Shown one piece after another: positions 30,939 to 38,395 of a DNA stretch of 38,395 nucleotides. The DNA comes from Rhodospirillaceae bacterium (GTDB lineage: Bacteria > Pseudomonadota > Alphaproteobacteria > Kiloniellales > DSM-21159). How positions within the stretch are numbered: position 1 is the first letter of the stretch; every line of letters begins with the position of its first letter. Position numbers and translations under genes: made by a program. Below the pieces are notes generated by a model. It saw only the letters and a list, made by a program, of their open reading frames with translations. It searched no databases and was not told where the DNA came from. Location: assembly GCA_029265995.1 (NCBI GenBank), contig JAJUFM010000013.1, positions 1-38,395 of the forward strand, read 5' to 3'.

Positions 30939-31385
30939 TCAGCCCGTTCCATAGCCGGTGTCGAACAGCAGCATGTCGCGCTGGCGCAGGTCATCGGTGG
31001 TTTCGTCCAGAACGACCGCGAAGAGGTCGCGAATGGAAACCATCCCGACGATGTTTTGACCATCGACGACCGGCAGGTGCCTTACCCCATTGGCCCGCAT
31101 GCGCTGCAGCGCTTCCGAGGCGGTGTCGTGGGGGTGCAGGGTGTAGGGGCGCGTGCTCATGGCGTCGCGGAGCTGGGTCACGGAAGGATCGAGCCCCGGC
31201 GCTACCACCCGACGTACGAGATCACGTTCAGTGAAAATGCCAATCAACGTGCTCTTGTCGCTGATCATCACGGCACTGATGCCGCGCTCTGCCATGATCC
31301 TTGTCGCTTCACGCACGGTGGTCTCTGGCGAAAGTATCGTCAATTCCTGGTTGGAGACGATATCGGGAACGATGCGGAGCCGCAT
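30939..31385 (-). CDS. CBS-domain pair protein
   Basis: The 148-residue protein consists almost wholly of two CBS motifs, a small module that binds adenosine nucleotides. The first spans about 13-65 (STLIGIFTERDLVRRV) and the second about 78-128 (RHLPVVDGQNIVGMVSIRDL). The open frame extends further upstream, but AGGAGGAAGG directly before the ATG at 31385 fixes the start. What it regulates is unknown. It lies 91 nt downstream of a CNNM protein that also carries CBS domains. Confidence 0.9.
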   Translation of the reverse strand: MRLRIVPDIVSNQELTILSPETTVREATRIMAERGISAVMISDKSTLIGIFTERDLVRRVVAPGLDPSVTQLRDAMSTRPYTLHPHDTASEALQRMRANGVRHLPVVDGQNIVGMVSIRDLFAVVLDETTDDLRQRDMLLFDTGYGTG

Positions 31386-31443
31386 GCCTTCCTCCTGAAC
31401 TCTGCCGGCGGATCTGCGCATCTCGCGCGCAGCAGCAGCCATT

Positions 31444-31459
31444 ACCCATAAGAATGGGT
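31444..31459. repeat. Short perfect palindrome between the two CBS genes
   Basis: ACCCAT and ATGGGT (6-nt arms, 4-nt loop) form a perfect inverted repeat in the 91-nt gap between the CNNM gene stop and the CBS-pair start. There is no T run, so it is not a clear terminator and could be a protein-binding site or chance. Confidence 0.3.
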
Positions 31460-31476
31460 TCGGTCCGGAAGTTTGG

Positions 31477-32778
31477 TCAAGAGGTGGCCGTTTCTGCCTC
31501 TTTTTCCTCATCAGACAGAGGCGTGATCTTGAGCAGCGTGATCTGATTACGCTGCCGTCCCAGAATCTCGAAGCGGAAGCCATGGAAGGAGAAGGTCTGC
31601 CCCACGTCCGGGATCAGCCGCGCCTCATGGAGGACAAGGCCGGCAATGGTTGATGCCTCTTCATCCGGCAGGCGCCAGTCGCAACGCCGGTTGAGATCGC
31701 GGATCGTCACGGTCCCTGCCACGATCGCAGTCCCGTCCTGCAGCAGATCTACGCCCTCCACTCCAATATCAGTCTCGTCCGAGATATCCCCGACAATCTC
31801 CTCCAGAATGTCTTCAAGGGTCACGATGCCAAGCATTTCCCCGTATTCATCAACCACGATTGCGATGTGTTCCTTGCGAGCTCGAAAAGCCTGAAGCTGC
31901 GACAGGAGGTCGGTCGAATCCGGGATGAACCAGGGCTTGCCGGCGATGGCCATGACGTCGAGGCTGCTCACGTCGCCTTCGGCAGCCTGCACGGCGCGAA
32001 AGAGGGCCTTGACGTGCAAGACGCCCACGATGTTTTCGGGAGTTTGGCGCCAGAGCGGTAGCCGCGTGTAGGGGCTGTTCATGACGAGCTGCATCAGATC
32101 TTCTGGCTTTTCGTCGACGTTGATCGTCAGGACGTTGCGCCGATGCACCATAATGTCCGCAACTTCCACATCGGCTAAATCCAGGATCGAGCGCATCATC
32201 TCACGCTCGTGACGCACTTCTTCGTCGTCTTCACCCTGATGCAGATCAATCGCGCCGCGCAGCTCCTCCTCCCACCGCTCGGCATCGGATTCGGAGCTGG
32301 GGCCGGCCCCCACGCTCCTGAGAACAAGCGCGACGAACCACTGAACGACTTGCACGACCGGGCTGAGCAGCAGCACGACCACCTGAATGGGACGTGCCAC
32401 GAAAAGTGCAAAGCGATCGGCGTGATAGAGCGCTAAGGTTTTCGGCAGGACTTCGGAGAAGATGAGGACCAAGGCGGTCATGAGGAGCGTGGCATAGGCT
32501 ACGCCTGCCTCTCCCACGAGAGAGATCAGCAGGGAGGTCGCGAGCGCCGACGCCAGAATGTTTACCAGGTTGTTGCCGAGAAGAATGGCGCCGATCAACC
32601 GCTCCTTGCGCTCCCACAGGGTATGCACCGCTTCGGCGCGCTTGTCCCCCTGGTTTAACAGGCGGTGCATCCGCGGGCGGGATGCCGCGGTAAGCGCGGT
32701 TTCTGAGCCGGAGAAAAAACCGGAAAGGATCATCAAGACAAGAATGGCGATGGTCGTGAGGATGAGTGCGCTGTCCAT
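31477..32778 (-). CDS. CNNM/CorC-HlyC family transporter-like protein
   Basis: The 433-residue protein has an N-terminal CNNM (DUF21) membrane domain with about four helices, beginning ILTTIAILVLMILSGFFSGS. Helix two is preceded by the family hallmark SETALTAASRPRMHRL. Next come a pair of CBS motifs (DIMVHRRNVLTI, IAIVVDEYGEMLGIVTLED) and a C-terminal transporter-associated (CorC_HlyC) domain (VTIRDLNRRCDWRLPD, FEILGRQRNQI). Relatives are linked to magnesium/cobalt handling. The ATG at 32778 (MDSALILTT) is chosen because the frame upstream overlaps aroB and has no family sequence. Confidence 0.92.
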   Translation of the reverse strand: MDSALILTTIAILVLMILSGFFSGSETALTAASRPRMHRLLNQGDKRAEAVHTLWERKERLIGAILLGNNLVNILASALATSLLISLVGEAGVAYATLLMTALVLIFSEVLPKTLALYHADRFALFVARPIQVVVLLLSPVVQVVQWFVALVLRSVGAGPSSESDAERWEEELRGAIDLHQGEDDEEVRHEREMMRSILDLADVEVADIMVHRRNVLTINVDEKPEDLMQLVMNSPYTRLPLWRQTPENIVGVLHVKALFRAVQAAEGDVSSLDVMAIAGKPWFIPDSTDLLSQLQAFRARKEHIAIVVDEYGEMLGIVTLEDILEEIVGDISDETDIGVEGVDLLQDGTAIVAGTVTIRDLNRRCDWRLPDEEASTIAGLVLHEARLIPDVGQTFSFHGFRFEILGRQRNQITLLKITPLSDEEKEAETATS

Positions 32779-32818
32779 CGTCGACTCGATCAGTGGAAGG
32801 CGGGAGGGGGCGGCCGGA

Positions 32819-33967
32819 TCAGGAAACCACAGTGGAAGAGGCTTCCGGATAAATCTCGGAAATTCGCTCTGCCAACAGATGCTCGACGTCGCTTTCGGCC
32901 ACCTCGTCGACCGTGCAAGCGTCACCGATGGCGCGTGCCAGAACAAAGGTCAGGCGGCCGTCTTTTGCCTTCTTGTCACGCCGCATATGCTCGATCAGGC
33001 GCTGTGGTTCCCAGGCCCGGCTGCAGAGACGCTCGAACCCGGTGGGAAGATCGAGGGCAGCCAAATGACGCCGCACTCGATCCGCTTCCTCAGCGGCGCA
33101 CAGGCCCAATTGGGCGGAAAGCTCGAACGCTAGAACCATGCCGATGGCGACGGCCTCCCCATGCAGGAGATCGTCTCCATAGCCACACTCAGCTTCGAGA
33201 GCATGTCCGAAGGTATGTCCCAGGTTCAAGAGTTGGCGCTGACCGCGTTCGCGTTCGTCTGCCGCAACGACTTCCGCCTTCATGGCGCAAGCACGGTAAA
33301 TCGCTTTGCGGCGGGCTTGAGCATCGCCCTCGATCAACAAGCGACCGTGACCTTCAAGCCAATTGAAGAAACTAGCATCTCCCAGAAGGCCGCACTTCAC
33401 GATCTCCGCGTAGCCGGCGAGCAATTGCCGCTGAGGTAGGGTGGTGAGAACACTGGTATCTGCCAGAACGAGCCGTGGCTGATGAAAGGCGCCAACCAAA
33501 TTCTTGCCGGTAGAGGTGTTGATGCCGGTCTTCCCGCCCACGGAGCTGTCCACCTGGGAGAGGAGCGTGGTTGGGATCTGCACGAAGTCGATGCCGCGGA
33601 GCAGAATTGCGGCGGCAAACCCGCATAGGTCGCCGACCACGCCGCCGCCAAGCGCTACAAGGGTGGTACGCCGATCGATGCCTGCCTGAAGGAGATCTTC
33701 ACAAAGACTCGCGAGGGAATTGAAGCTCTTGCTCCCCTCTCCGGCGGGCACCACGAAGGTCTGGTGCTGAATAGCGGCCGCATCGAAGGCGCGCTGCAGC
33801 GTCGGCAAATGAAGGTCTCTCACCGCCGTATCGGTCACGATCAAGACCCGGGGACTGTGTAGCAGTGGCCGCAGGTGTTCCCCGGCCCGCCCGATCAGCC
33901 CTTCGCCGATGCGAACGTCATAGCTACGATCACCCAGCCCAACGACCAGGGTTTCATGACCGCTCAA
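32819..33967 (-). CDS. aroB: 3-dehydroquinate synthase
   Basis: AroB converts DAHP to 3-dehydroquinate, the second shikimate-pathway step, using NAD and a divalent metal. The 382-residue protein shows VVPAGEGSKSF, ALGGGVVGDLCGFAA, TTLLSQVDSSVGGKTGINTS and the metal ligands in AGYAEIVKCG, NLGHTFGHALE and LLHGEAVAIGM. The frame stays open upstream, but family sequence starts at GHETLVVGLGDRSYDV. The best start is a TTG at 33967 with AAGGAGAGG directly upstream; it lies inside the last codons of aroK (14-nt overlap), so a rare start codon and coupling are likely. Confidence 0.95.
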   Translation of the reverse strand: MSGHETLVVGLGDRSYDVRIGEGLIGRAGEHLRPLLHSPRVLIVTDTAVRDLHLPTLQRAFDAAAIQHQTFVVPAGEGSKSFNSLASLCEDLLQAGIDRRTTLVALGGGVVGDLCGFAAAILLRGIDFVQIPTTLLSQVDSSVGGKTGINTSTGKNLVGAFHQPRLVLADTSVLTTLPQRQLLAGYAEIVKCGLLGDASFFNWLEGHGRLLIEGDAQARRKAIYRACAMKAEVVAADERERGQRQLLNLGHTFGHALEAECGYGDDLLHGEAVAIGMVLAFELSAQLGLCAAEEADRVRRHLAALDLPTGFERLCSRAWEPQRLIEHMRRDKKAKDGRLTFVLARAIGDACTVDEVAESDVEHLLAERISEIYPEASSTVVS

Positions 33968-34559
33968 GTGCCTCTCCTTTTGCTTTCGTCTCTCCTGGAT
34001 AACCCGAGGCGGCAAGCGCTCGCAGAACCCTCTCCACTGTAGCTTCCGGCGGTCCATCCTGGCTTTCGACCGTGAGGTCAGCGAGAGCATAGACCGGGTG
34101 ACGACGTTCGATCAGGTTAGCGAGTATCTGGCGCGGGTCGCCTTGTCTCAGGAGGGGGCGGTTGTCGCGGCGAGCTGTACGCCGGACCAGCACCTCCAAT
34201 TCGGCCTTCAACCAGATGGTCAGTGCATTTTCGCCAATAGCCGCGCGCGTCTCAGGATCCATGTAGGCGCCGCCGCCGGTGGCGATGACATGCGGCTGCT
34301 CCATATCCAGAAGGCGTTTGATGACGCGCCTTTCCCCTTCGCGAAAAGCGGTCTCTCCATGAAGCTCGAAAATATCCGGAATGCTGCAGCCAGCAGCCTT
34401 TTCTATCTCGGTATCGGCATCGACAAAGCGCCAGTTCAGCCGTGCTGCGAGTCGGCGGCCAATACAGGATTTACCGGCCCCCATAAGCCCGACAAGAACG
34501 AGATGACGCTGTACCGACTTAGCCATCGGATTTAGGTTATCTATGCTCATGGAGATCAT
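33954..34559 (-). CDS. aroK: Shikimate kinase
   Basis: AroK phosphorylates shikimate. The 201-residue protein has the P-loop LVGLMGAGKSCIGRRLAARL with Lys30, followed by FVDADTEIE, the shikimate-binding FREGERRVIKRLL and ATGGGAYMDPETRA, and the lid RRDNRPLLRQGDPRQIL. Cysteine replaces the common threonine after GKS, which is tolerated in the family. The start is chosen as ATG 34559 with GGGAAG upstream; two more in-frame ATGs follow within 12 codons. It heads the minus-strand aroK-aroB run. Confidence 0.95.
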   Translation of the reverse strand: MISMSIDNLNPMAKSVQRHLVLVGLMGAGKSCIGRRLAARLNWRFVDADTEIEKAAGCSIPDIFELHGETAFREGERRVIKRLLDMEQPHVIATGGGAYMDPETRAAIGENALTIWLKAELEVLVRRTARRDNRPLLRQGDPRQILANLIERRHPVYALADLTVESQDGPPEATVERVLRALAASGYPGETKAKGEALERS

Positions 34560-34792
34560 AACAGCTTCCCGCAAAAGGAGGTGCGACCTCTGCGAGCAGG
34601 TGTCGTACGTTGCACAGCAGGAACGCGATGCCTATTTTTCAGCGGTAGTTGCCGCGATTTCGCCATGGTCGAAGCTTATCACCTTCGTTGGGGTTGGGGG
34701 CAAGACCGCTCGCTGCTTTGTACTGATTGGCACATCCGCACTTTCGGGTACGCACTCCGACAGCGTTTTGGTTCAAGCCACGGGAAAAGGTA
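34560..34792. other. Divergent intergenic region before aroK and the 46-residue gene
   Basis: This 233-nt stretch separates aroK (minus) from the small membrane peptide gene (plus). Plus-strand frames here lack ribosome binding sites and look like chance. I see no repeat or clear promoter pair; promoters for both directions must lie here. Confidence 0.4.
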
Positions 34793-34933
34793 ATGGCTCG
34801 GGTAGGTATTTTCCTTGCGCTTCTTTTGTTGGTTGCGCTGATCGGCGCGGGTGCCGCGTTGCTTTTTGTAGAGGTGACGCCTCCCACGCAGACGATCGAG
34901 AAGGCTGTTCCAGATGATCGCCTCGGCAGCTAG
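34793..34933 (+). CDS. Small single-span membrane protein (46 residues)
   Basis: The 46-residue product begins MARVGIFLALLLLVALIGAG, one hydrophobic helix (about 4-28), followed by a short polar tail TPPTQTIEKAVPDDRLGS. AAAAGG just before the ATG is a reasonable ribosome binding site. I recall similar short proteins with a TQTIEK...P-D-R tail near xerD in relatives, but no function is known. The 3' end overlaps the start of the 631-residue exported protein by 20 nt, suggesting coupled translation. Longer in-frame starts upstream (34727) would add a hydrophilic stretch ahead of the helix and lack a ribosome binding site. Confidence 0.75.
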   Translation: MARVGIFLALLLLVALIGAGAALLFVEVTPPTQTIEKAVPDDRLGS

Positions 34934-36809
34934 CCGTCTGGCGGCTGCCGGCGTTGCGGGAGTTCTGCTGTTAAGCAATCCCGTTACAGCCCAAGCCCCC
35001 GGACAACCGCGCCAACTTTTCCCGCAGGGTGGATCGACCACTGCGCCCACGCCACAAAGCGGCCCCCAGGAGTTCCGCGCTCCGCTCCTGCAAGAGGAGG
35101 GAGCTGGTCAGGGCCGGGAGGCCGAAATGGGCGAACCTTGGCGGGAGCAGTCCGATAGTTTGACTGGATTGGGGGAAGGGCTGCCCGAGGAGGTGGAGCC
35201 TCACGCGCAGCAGATCCTGCGCGGCGGCATCCTGGTCGATGCGCTCGAGGGTGGTTTGCCAGAAACAAGTGGTATTCTGGAAGCCCGAGAGGGCGGACTC
35301 GGTCTCGATCTCTGGCAGGGAAGTGACCGGGACGAACTGATCCGCCTGATTCGGGTTTTGCCCGACAATCTGGAATCGCCGGCCTTACGCGACCTGGCAC
35401 GCCGCCTGCTCCTCTCCACTGCTACACCACCGAGAGGCGGCGCCGGTTCCGCGGCGCCTGGAGAACTTTTGCGGGCCAGGGCGGAGCGGCTATACGCCTT
35501 GGGGGCGCATGAGGAGTTGCTCGAACTGCTGCAACGCTTGCCGCGAGAGGCGCGGGAAGACCCCGCTCTCGCTCGCTTGCATGTTGAAGTGGCGCTATTG
35601 ACGCGGCAGCGAGCCGAGGCCTGCCGTGTCACGGCTGCGGGGATTGACGATTTTAATAACGATGCCTTCTGGCAGGAAGCGCTGATTTACTGCCAGATCA
35701 GAGAAGGGCAGGAGGCTGCGGCTAACCTCGGTCTGTCTCTACTTCGCGAGACAGGCGAAGGTGATCCACAGCTGTTGCAGCTGGCGGAAGCGGCGCTCGG
35801 ATACCGGGATGTCGTGCAGCCGCGTGATGCCAATGCGCTGATCCTGGCGTATCTCGATGCCTTGGACGAGCCGCCATCGAGCGGCCTGATTGAACAGGCA
35901 CCCTATGCCTTCCTCGGGGTTCTTGCGCAGCAGCTCACTCTCTCCTTTGATGAGCGCCTTCCGCTTGTCGAACGTGCCGTGCAGTTTGGCCTGCTTGAGC
36001 CTCGTAAACTGGCCGAAGCCTATGAGCGCCATCGCTTTAACGTGCAGCAACTGGGAGATCCGGCGGCCGCGGCTCGGGAGTCGGACGGATCGGCCGCGCG
36101 AGCGCTGCTCTACAAGGGAGCCTGGCGCGCAGGCTCAGCGGCTGAGAAACTGGAACTGCTGCAGGCTTTTCTTGAGCATAGTGCAGCTGAAGACCTGTCC
36201 CTTGCGGCACTTCAAGTAGCAAGCGATCTGGTCCTCGATATTCATCCCGACGGGGCTCTCGCACCTCATGCGCCTCTTATCGTGCGGGCGCTGTTGACGA
36301 CCGGTCGTCTGGAGCAGGCGGCCGCATGGACGTCGCTCCTGCGAAGCTCCAGGGAAAAGAACCAGGAGGCGGGGGCAGCCTACGCTGAAGTCTGGCCACT
36401 TGCCCGCGTCGCTGGCATTGAGGCTGATGGTGCCTTAACACTGAATGCTTGGGAAGAGCTTCGGTCAGAGGCATTGGATGCAGGCCATCTTGCTGAAGAG
36501 AAGGCCTTCCTTCAGCTTTTGATCGACGCTCTGGAGGGGCGTGAGGCTGGCCGTACTTCAGCGTCGCTTTCACGTATCGGTGGCGCAGCGCCACCTTCTC
36601 CATCCGTGGTCTACGCTCTGCAGAGCGCGGCCGCGGCAGGTCGGCGTGGTGAAACCGCGCTCCTGGTGTTGCAGCTCCTGGGGAGTGGTGCTCTTACCGA
36701 TGAGCACCCTCGGGCGCTTGCTGAATCCCTGTCGGCTTTGGCAGATGTCGGCCTTCGGGCAACGGCTCGAGCCATTGCAGTCGAGTCACTACTTGTTTTG
36801 AGAAACTGA
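34914..36809 (+). CDS. Large exported protein of unknown function, alpha-helical
   Basis: The 631-residue protein has a signal peptide (about residues 1-27, ending in PVTAQA), followed by a Pro/Gln/Gly-rich stretch to about residue 70. The rest is rich in Ala, Leu and Glu and appears almost entirely helical, in a repeat-like layout resembling TPR or similar solenoids (for example LLRARAERLYALGAHEELLE and AARLHVEVALL-like segments). I recognise no catalytic motif. GAGAAGG lies about 8 nt before the ATG. It sits 14 nt upstream of xerD and overlaps the preceding peptide gene, so the three may be co-transcribed. A periplasmic scaffold role is conceivable but unproven. Confidence 0.8.
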   Translation: MIASAASRLAAAGVAGVLLLSNPVTAQAPGQPRQLFPQGGSTTAPTPQSGPQEFRAPLLQEEGAGQGREAEMGEPWREQSDSLTGLGEGLPEEVEPHAQQILRGGILVDALEGGLPETSGILEAREGGLGLDLWQGSDRDELIRLIRVLPDNLESPALRDLARRLLLSTATPPRGGAGSAAPGELLRARAERLYALGAHEELLELLQRLPREAREDPALARLHVEVALLTRQRAEACRVTAAGIDDFNNDAFWQEALIYCQIREGQEAAANLGLSLLRETGEGDPQLLQLAEAALGYRDVVQPRDANALILAYLDALDEPPSSGLIEQAPYAFLGVLAQQLTLSFDERLPLVERAVQFGLLEPRKLAEAYERHRFNVQQLGDPAAAARESDGSAARALLYKGAWRAGSAAEKLELLQAFLEHSAAEDLSLAALQVASDLVLDIHPDGALAPHAPLIVRALLTTGRLEQAAAWTSLLRSSREKNQEAGAAYAEVWPLARVAGIEADGALTLNAWEELRSEALDAGHLAEEKAFLQLLIDALEGREAGRTSASLSRIGGAAPPSPSVVYALQSAAAAGRRGETALLVLQLLGSGALTDEHPRALAESLSALADVGLRATARAIAVESLLVLRN

Positions 36810-36823
36810 GGAAATAGTAAAGC

Positions 36824-37831
36824 ATGTCTGCTGTACGCAGGACCCCACGCCGTATTCCCGCCACTCAGGCTGACGGTCGTATCGATGCCTTCCTGGAGAT
36901 GCTGGTGGCTGAACGTGGGGCCGCGCGCAATACGGTCGATGCCTATCGCCGCGATCTGCGCGACGCTTCGGCCTTTCTGGATACGCGGGACGTGAAGCTG
37001 GGCGGCGCCGAACCGGACGACCTGCGAGCCTACATGGCTCACCTCTCGGAAACGGGCTTGTCGCCGCGGACTGCGGCCCGTCGCCTTTCCGCCTTGCGGC
37101 AGTTCTTCAAGTTCATGCAGGAGGAAGGCTGGCGTGAAGAGGACCCGACCAGCCAGCTGGAGAGCCCCCAACAAGGCCGCCGGCTGCCTAAGGTTCTGAC
37201 GGAACAGGAGGTCAATCGTCTGCTCGATGCTGCCAAGCGAAAGGGTGGACCGGAAGGCGTGCGCCTGGTCGCCCTTCTGGAAGTTCTCTATGCCACCGGA
37301 CTACGTGTTTCCGAGCTGGTAGGGCTTCCATTCTCCGCAGTAGCACGCGACACCGACACGCTGTTGGTGCGCGGCAAGGGCGGCCGCGAGCGGATGATCC
37401 CACTCGGGGCGCCCGCACGAGAGGCTCTCGATGCTTACCGGAAAGTTCGCCAGCAATTCCTGAAGCGCGAAGAAGACGACCGTTGGCTCTTCCCGAGCCG
37501 AAGCGCCGGTGGACATCTGACCCGCCACCGCTTGGCACAGCTGCTGAAGGAACTGGCCGGTGATGCGGGCATCGATCCGGGCAAGGTTTCTCCACATGTA
37601 TTGCGCCATGCCTTCGCCAGCCATCTGCTAGCGCACGGGGCGGATTTGCGGGCAGTCCAACAGATGCTGGGGCACGCGGATATCGCGACGACGCAGATCT
37701 ACACTCATGTCGTGGACGAGCGGCTGAAGGCGCTCGTGCGGGATCGGCATCCGCTTGCCAAGCCAGCCGCGAACGATGCGGATGTTCAAGAGCCGCTGCC
37801 GACCGCCAAGCGCGCGGGAGAGCGTGGTTGA
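36824..37831 (+). CDS. xerD: Tyrosine recombinase XerD
   Basis: XerD resolves chromosome dimers at dif with XerC and FtsK. The 335-residue protein has an N-terminal SAM-like core-binding domain (DAFLEMLVAERGAARNTVDA) and a catalytic domain with Arg161 (YATGLRVSEL), Lys185 (VRGKGGRERMIPLG), His258 and Arg261 (SPHVLRHAFASHLL), His284 (MLGHADIATT) and Tyr293 (IYTHV). All six catalytic residues are present. The 30 C-terminal residues form an extra tail. XerC and XerD cannot be separated with certainty from motifs alone, but the aroK-side position favours XerD. Confidence 0.93.
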   Translation: MSAVRRTPRRIPATQADGRIDAFLEMLVAERGAARNTVDAYRRDLRDASAFLDTRDVKLGGAEPDDLRAYMAHLSETGLSPRTAARRLSALRQFFKFMQEEGWREEDPTSQLESPQQGRRLPKVLTEQEVNRLLDAAKRKGGPEGVRLVALLEVLYATGLRVSELVGLPFSAVARDTDTLLVRGKGGRERMIPLGAPAREALDAYRKVRQQFLKREEDDRWLFPSRSAGGHLTRHRLAQLLKELAGDAGIDPGKVSPHVLRHAFASHLLAHGADLRAVQQMLGHADIATTQIYTHVVDERLKALVRDRHPLAKPAANDADVQEPLPTAKRAGERG

Positions 37832-37856
37832 TACTGGTATTACCACTTGGTAACTC
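37828..37856 (+). promoter_or_regulatory. Candidate promoter with GntR-type operator upstream of the lyase gene
   Basis: TTGATA at 37828-37833 and TAACTC at 37851-37856 are 17 nt apart, a plausible sigma-70 promoter pair with a weak -10. Between them lies TGGTATTACCA at 37835-37845, a palindrome of the FadR-subfamily GntR form TGGT-N3-ACCA, and overlapping it is a second palindrome TTACCACTTGGTAA at 37840-37853. Repressor binding here would block RNA polymerase. No GntR gene is in the window. Confidence 0.45.
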
Positions 37857-37906
37857 TTGATGAAGAGGGGAGTTTTTCTCGCTCAGAAGAATGAAAGGAT
37901 AGGGCC

Positions 37907-38395
37907 ATGAGCTTCACGATCGTCGAACAGGCGACTGCCCGGCTGAACCGCAGCGAACTTGCGGTTCCCGGTAGCAACTACCGCTTTCTGGAGAAGGCTG
38001 CGGAAGCTACGGCTGACGTGATCTTCCTGGATCTCGAGGATGCGGTCGCGCCAGACGACAAGGCTCAGGCCCGCAAGAACATCATCAAGGCGCTCAACGA
38101 ACTGGACTTCGGGAAGAAGACGGTCTCGGTTCGCATCAATGGCCTCGATACCCACTACATGTACCGCGACCTGGTGGATCTGATCGAACAGGGCGGCGAG
38201 CGCCTTGATCTGATCATGATCCCTAAGGTCGGCACGGCTGCCGATGTCTATGCCGTGGACATGCTGGTGACCCAGATCGAAGAGGCGGTCGGCCGCAAGA
38301 AGCGGCTCGGCTTCGAGATGATCATCGAGACCGCTCTCGGCATGGCGAACATCGACGCCATTGCCACTGCCTCCAAGCGCAACGAATCCCTTCAC
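37907..38395 (+). CDS. L-malyl-CoA/beta-methylmalyl-CoA lyase family (3' end outside window)
   Basis: The visible 163 residues start MSFTIVEQATARLNRSELAV and belong to the HpcH/HpaI aldolase-citrate lyase family. IFLDLEDAVAPDDKAQARKN holds the catalytic acid region, then VSVRINGLDTHYMYRDLVDL, LIMIPKVGTAADVYAVDMLV and EMIIETALGMANIDAIA. These are closest to malyl-CoA/beta-methylmalyl-CoA lyases, which split malyl-CoA to acetyl-CoA and glyoxylate and act in the ethylmalonyl-CoA pathway, the serine cycle or the 3-hydroxypropionate cycle. AAAGGATAGGG before the ATG is a good ribosome binding site. About half of the protein is beyond the edge. Confidence 0.88.
   Translation, partial: MSFTIVEQATARLNRSELAVPGSNYRFLEKAAEATADVIFLDLEDAVAPDDKAQARKNIIKALNELDFGKKTVSVRINGLDTHYMYRDLVDLIEQGGERLDLIMIPKVGTAADVYAVDMLVTQIEEAVGRKKRLGFEMIIETALGMANIDAIATASKRNESLH

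Noticed and set aside
34543..34917. A 124-codon plus-strand frame beginning within aroK's 5' end
   Set aside because: It lacks a ribosome binding site, overlaps both aroK and the better-supported 46-residue gene, and shows no family pattern.
37850..37880. Terminator after xerD (CTCTT-GATG-AAGAG followed by a T run)
   Set aside because: The stem is only 5 bp and the T run starts several bases later; it is too weak to call and overlaps the likely promoter of the lyase gene.

Overview
The window is a gene-dense, high-GC stretch of bacterial chromosome. Gene content and order point to an alphaproteobacterium of the Rhodospirillales type: trpB-trpA-accD-folC, an SRP RNA gene followed by dnaX-ybaB-recR, aroK-aroB near xerD, rsmB-rpe-heparinase-purH, CIRCE-controlled groESL, and a malyl-CoA lyase. 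I cannot name the genus. I see no insertion sequence, prophage, CRISPR array, tRNA or rRNA. Almost everything is housekeeping or small conserved genes of unknown role.

Layout. 1-1720: groES-groEL on the minus strand (groEL cut by the window edge) behind a perfect CIRCE operator and an RpoH-like promoter. 1803-4417: a divergent pair, an EamA-type permease and an APH-like/P-loop kinase fusion. 4424-8235: dnaK, dnaJ and a DUF3253 gene on the minus strand. 8341-9449: a two-helix membrane protein overlapping a DUF1848 Fe-S protein. 9481-10074: a GNAT acetyltransferase on the minus strand. 10230-15182: trpB-trpA-accD-folC with short overlaps, then a small anchored protein and a 52-residue acidic protein closed by a strong terminator. 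15253-17929: a DSD1-type PLP enzyme and an acyl-CoA carboxylase beta subunit (minus). 18182-19255: an AI-2E family permease. 19275-20261: nudC (minus). 20322-23260: SRP RNA, dnaX, ybaB, recR. 23384-24781: an exported DUF4139 protein. 24826-34559: a long minus-strand run, in transcription order aroK, aroB, a CNNM/CBS transporter-like protein, a CBS-pair protein, a DUF2889 gene, rsmB, rpe, heparinase-like and purH. 34793-37831: a 46-residue membrane peptide, a 631-residue exported protein of unknown function, and xerD. 37907 to the end: the 5' part of a malyl-CoA lyase gene behind a GntR-like palindrome.

How the genes work together. The two chaperone loci carry different control elements: CIRCE plus an RpoH-like box at groESL, and only an RpoH-like box at dnaK. 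trpBA, accD and folC join tryptophan, fatty-acid and folate biosynthesis in one tightly packed unit, although trpF is absent from the usual place upstream. The acyl-CoA carboxylase and malyl-CoA lyase would both fit propionyl-CoA or ethylmalonyl-CoA type carbon metabolism, but they lie 20 kb apart and the link is inference.

I found no clearly new multi-gene system. The observations most worth checking are the missing zinc ligands in DnaX, the GntR-like operator before the lyase gene, the uncharacterised peptide/exported-protein pair before xerD, the DUF1848/membrane-protein pair, and the 52-residue protein with a possible general-stress promoter.
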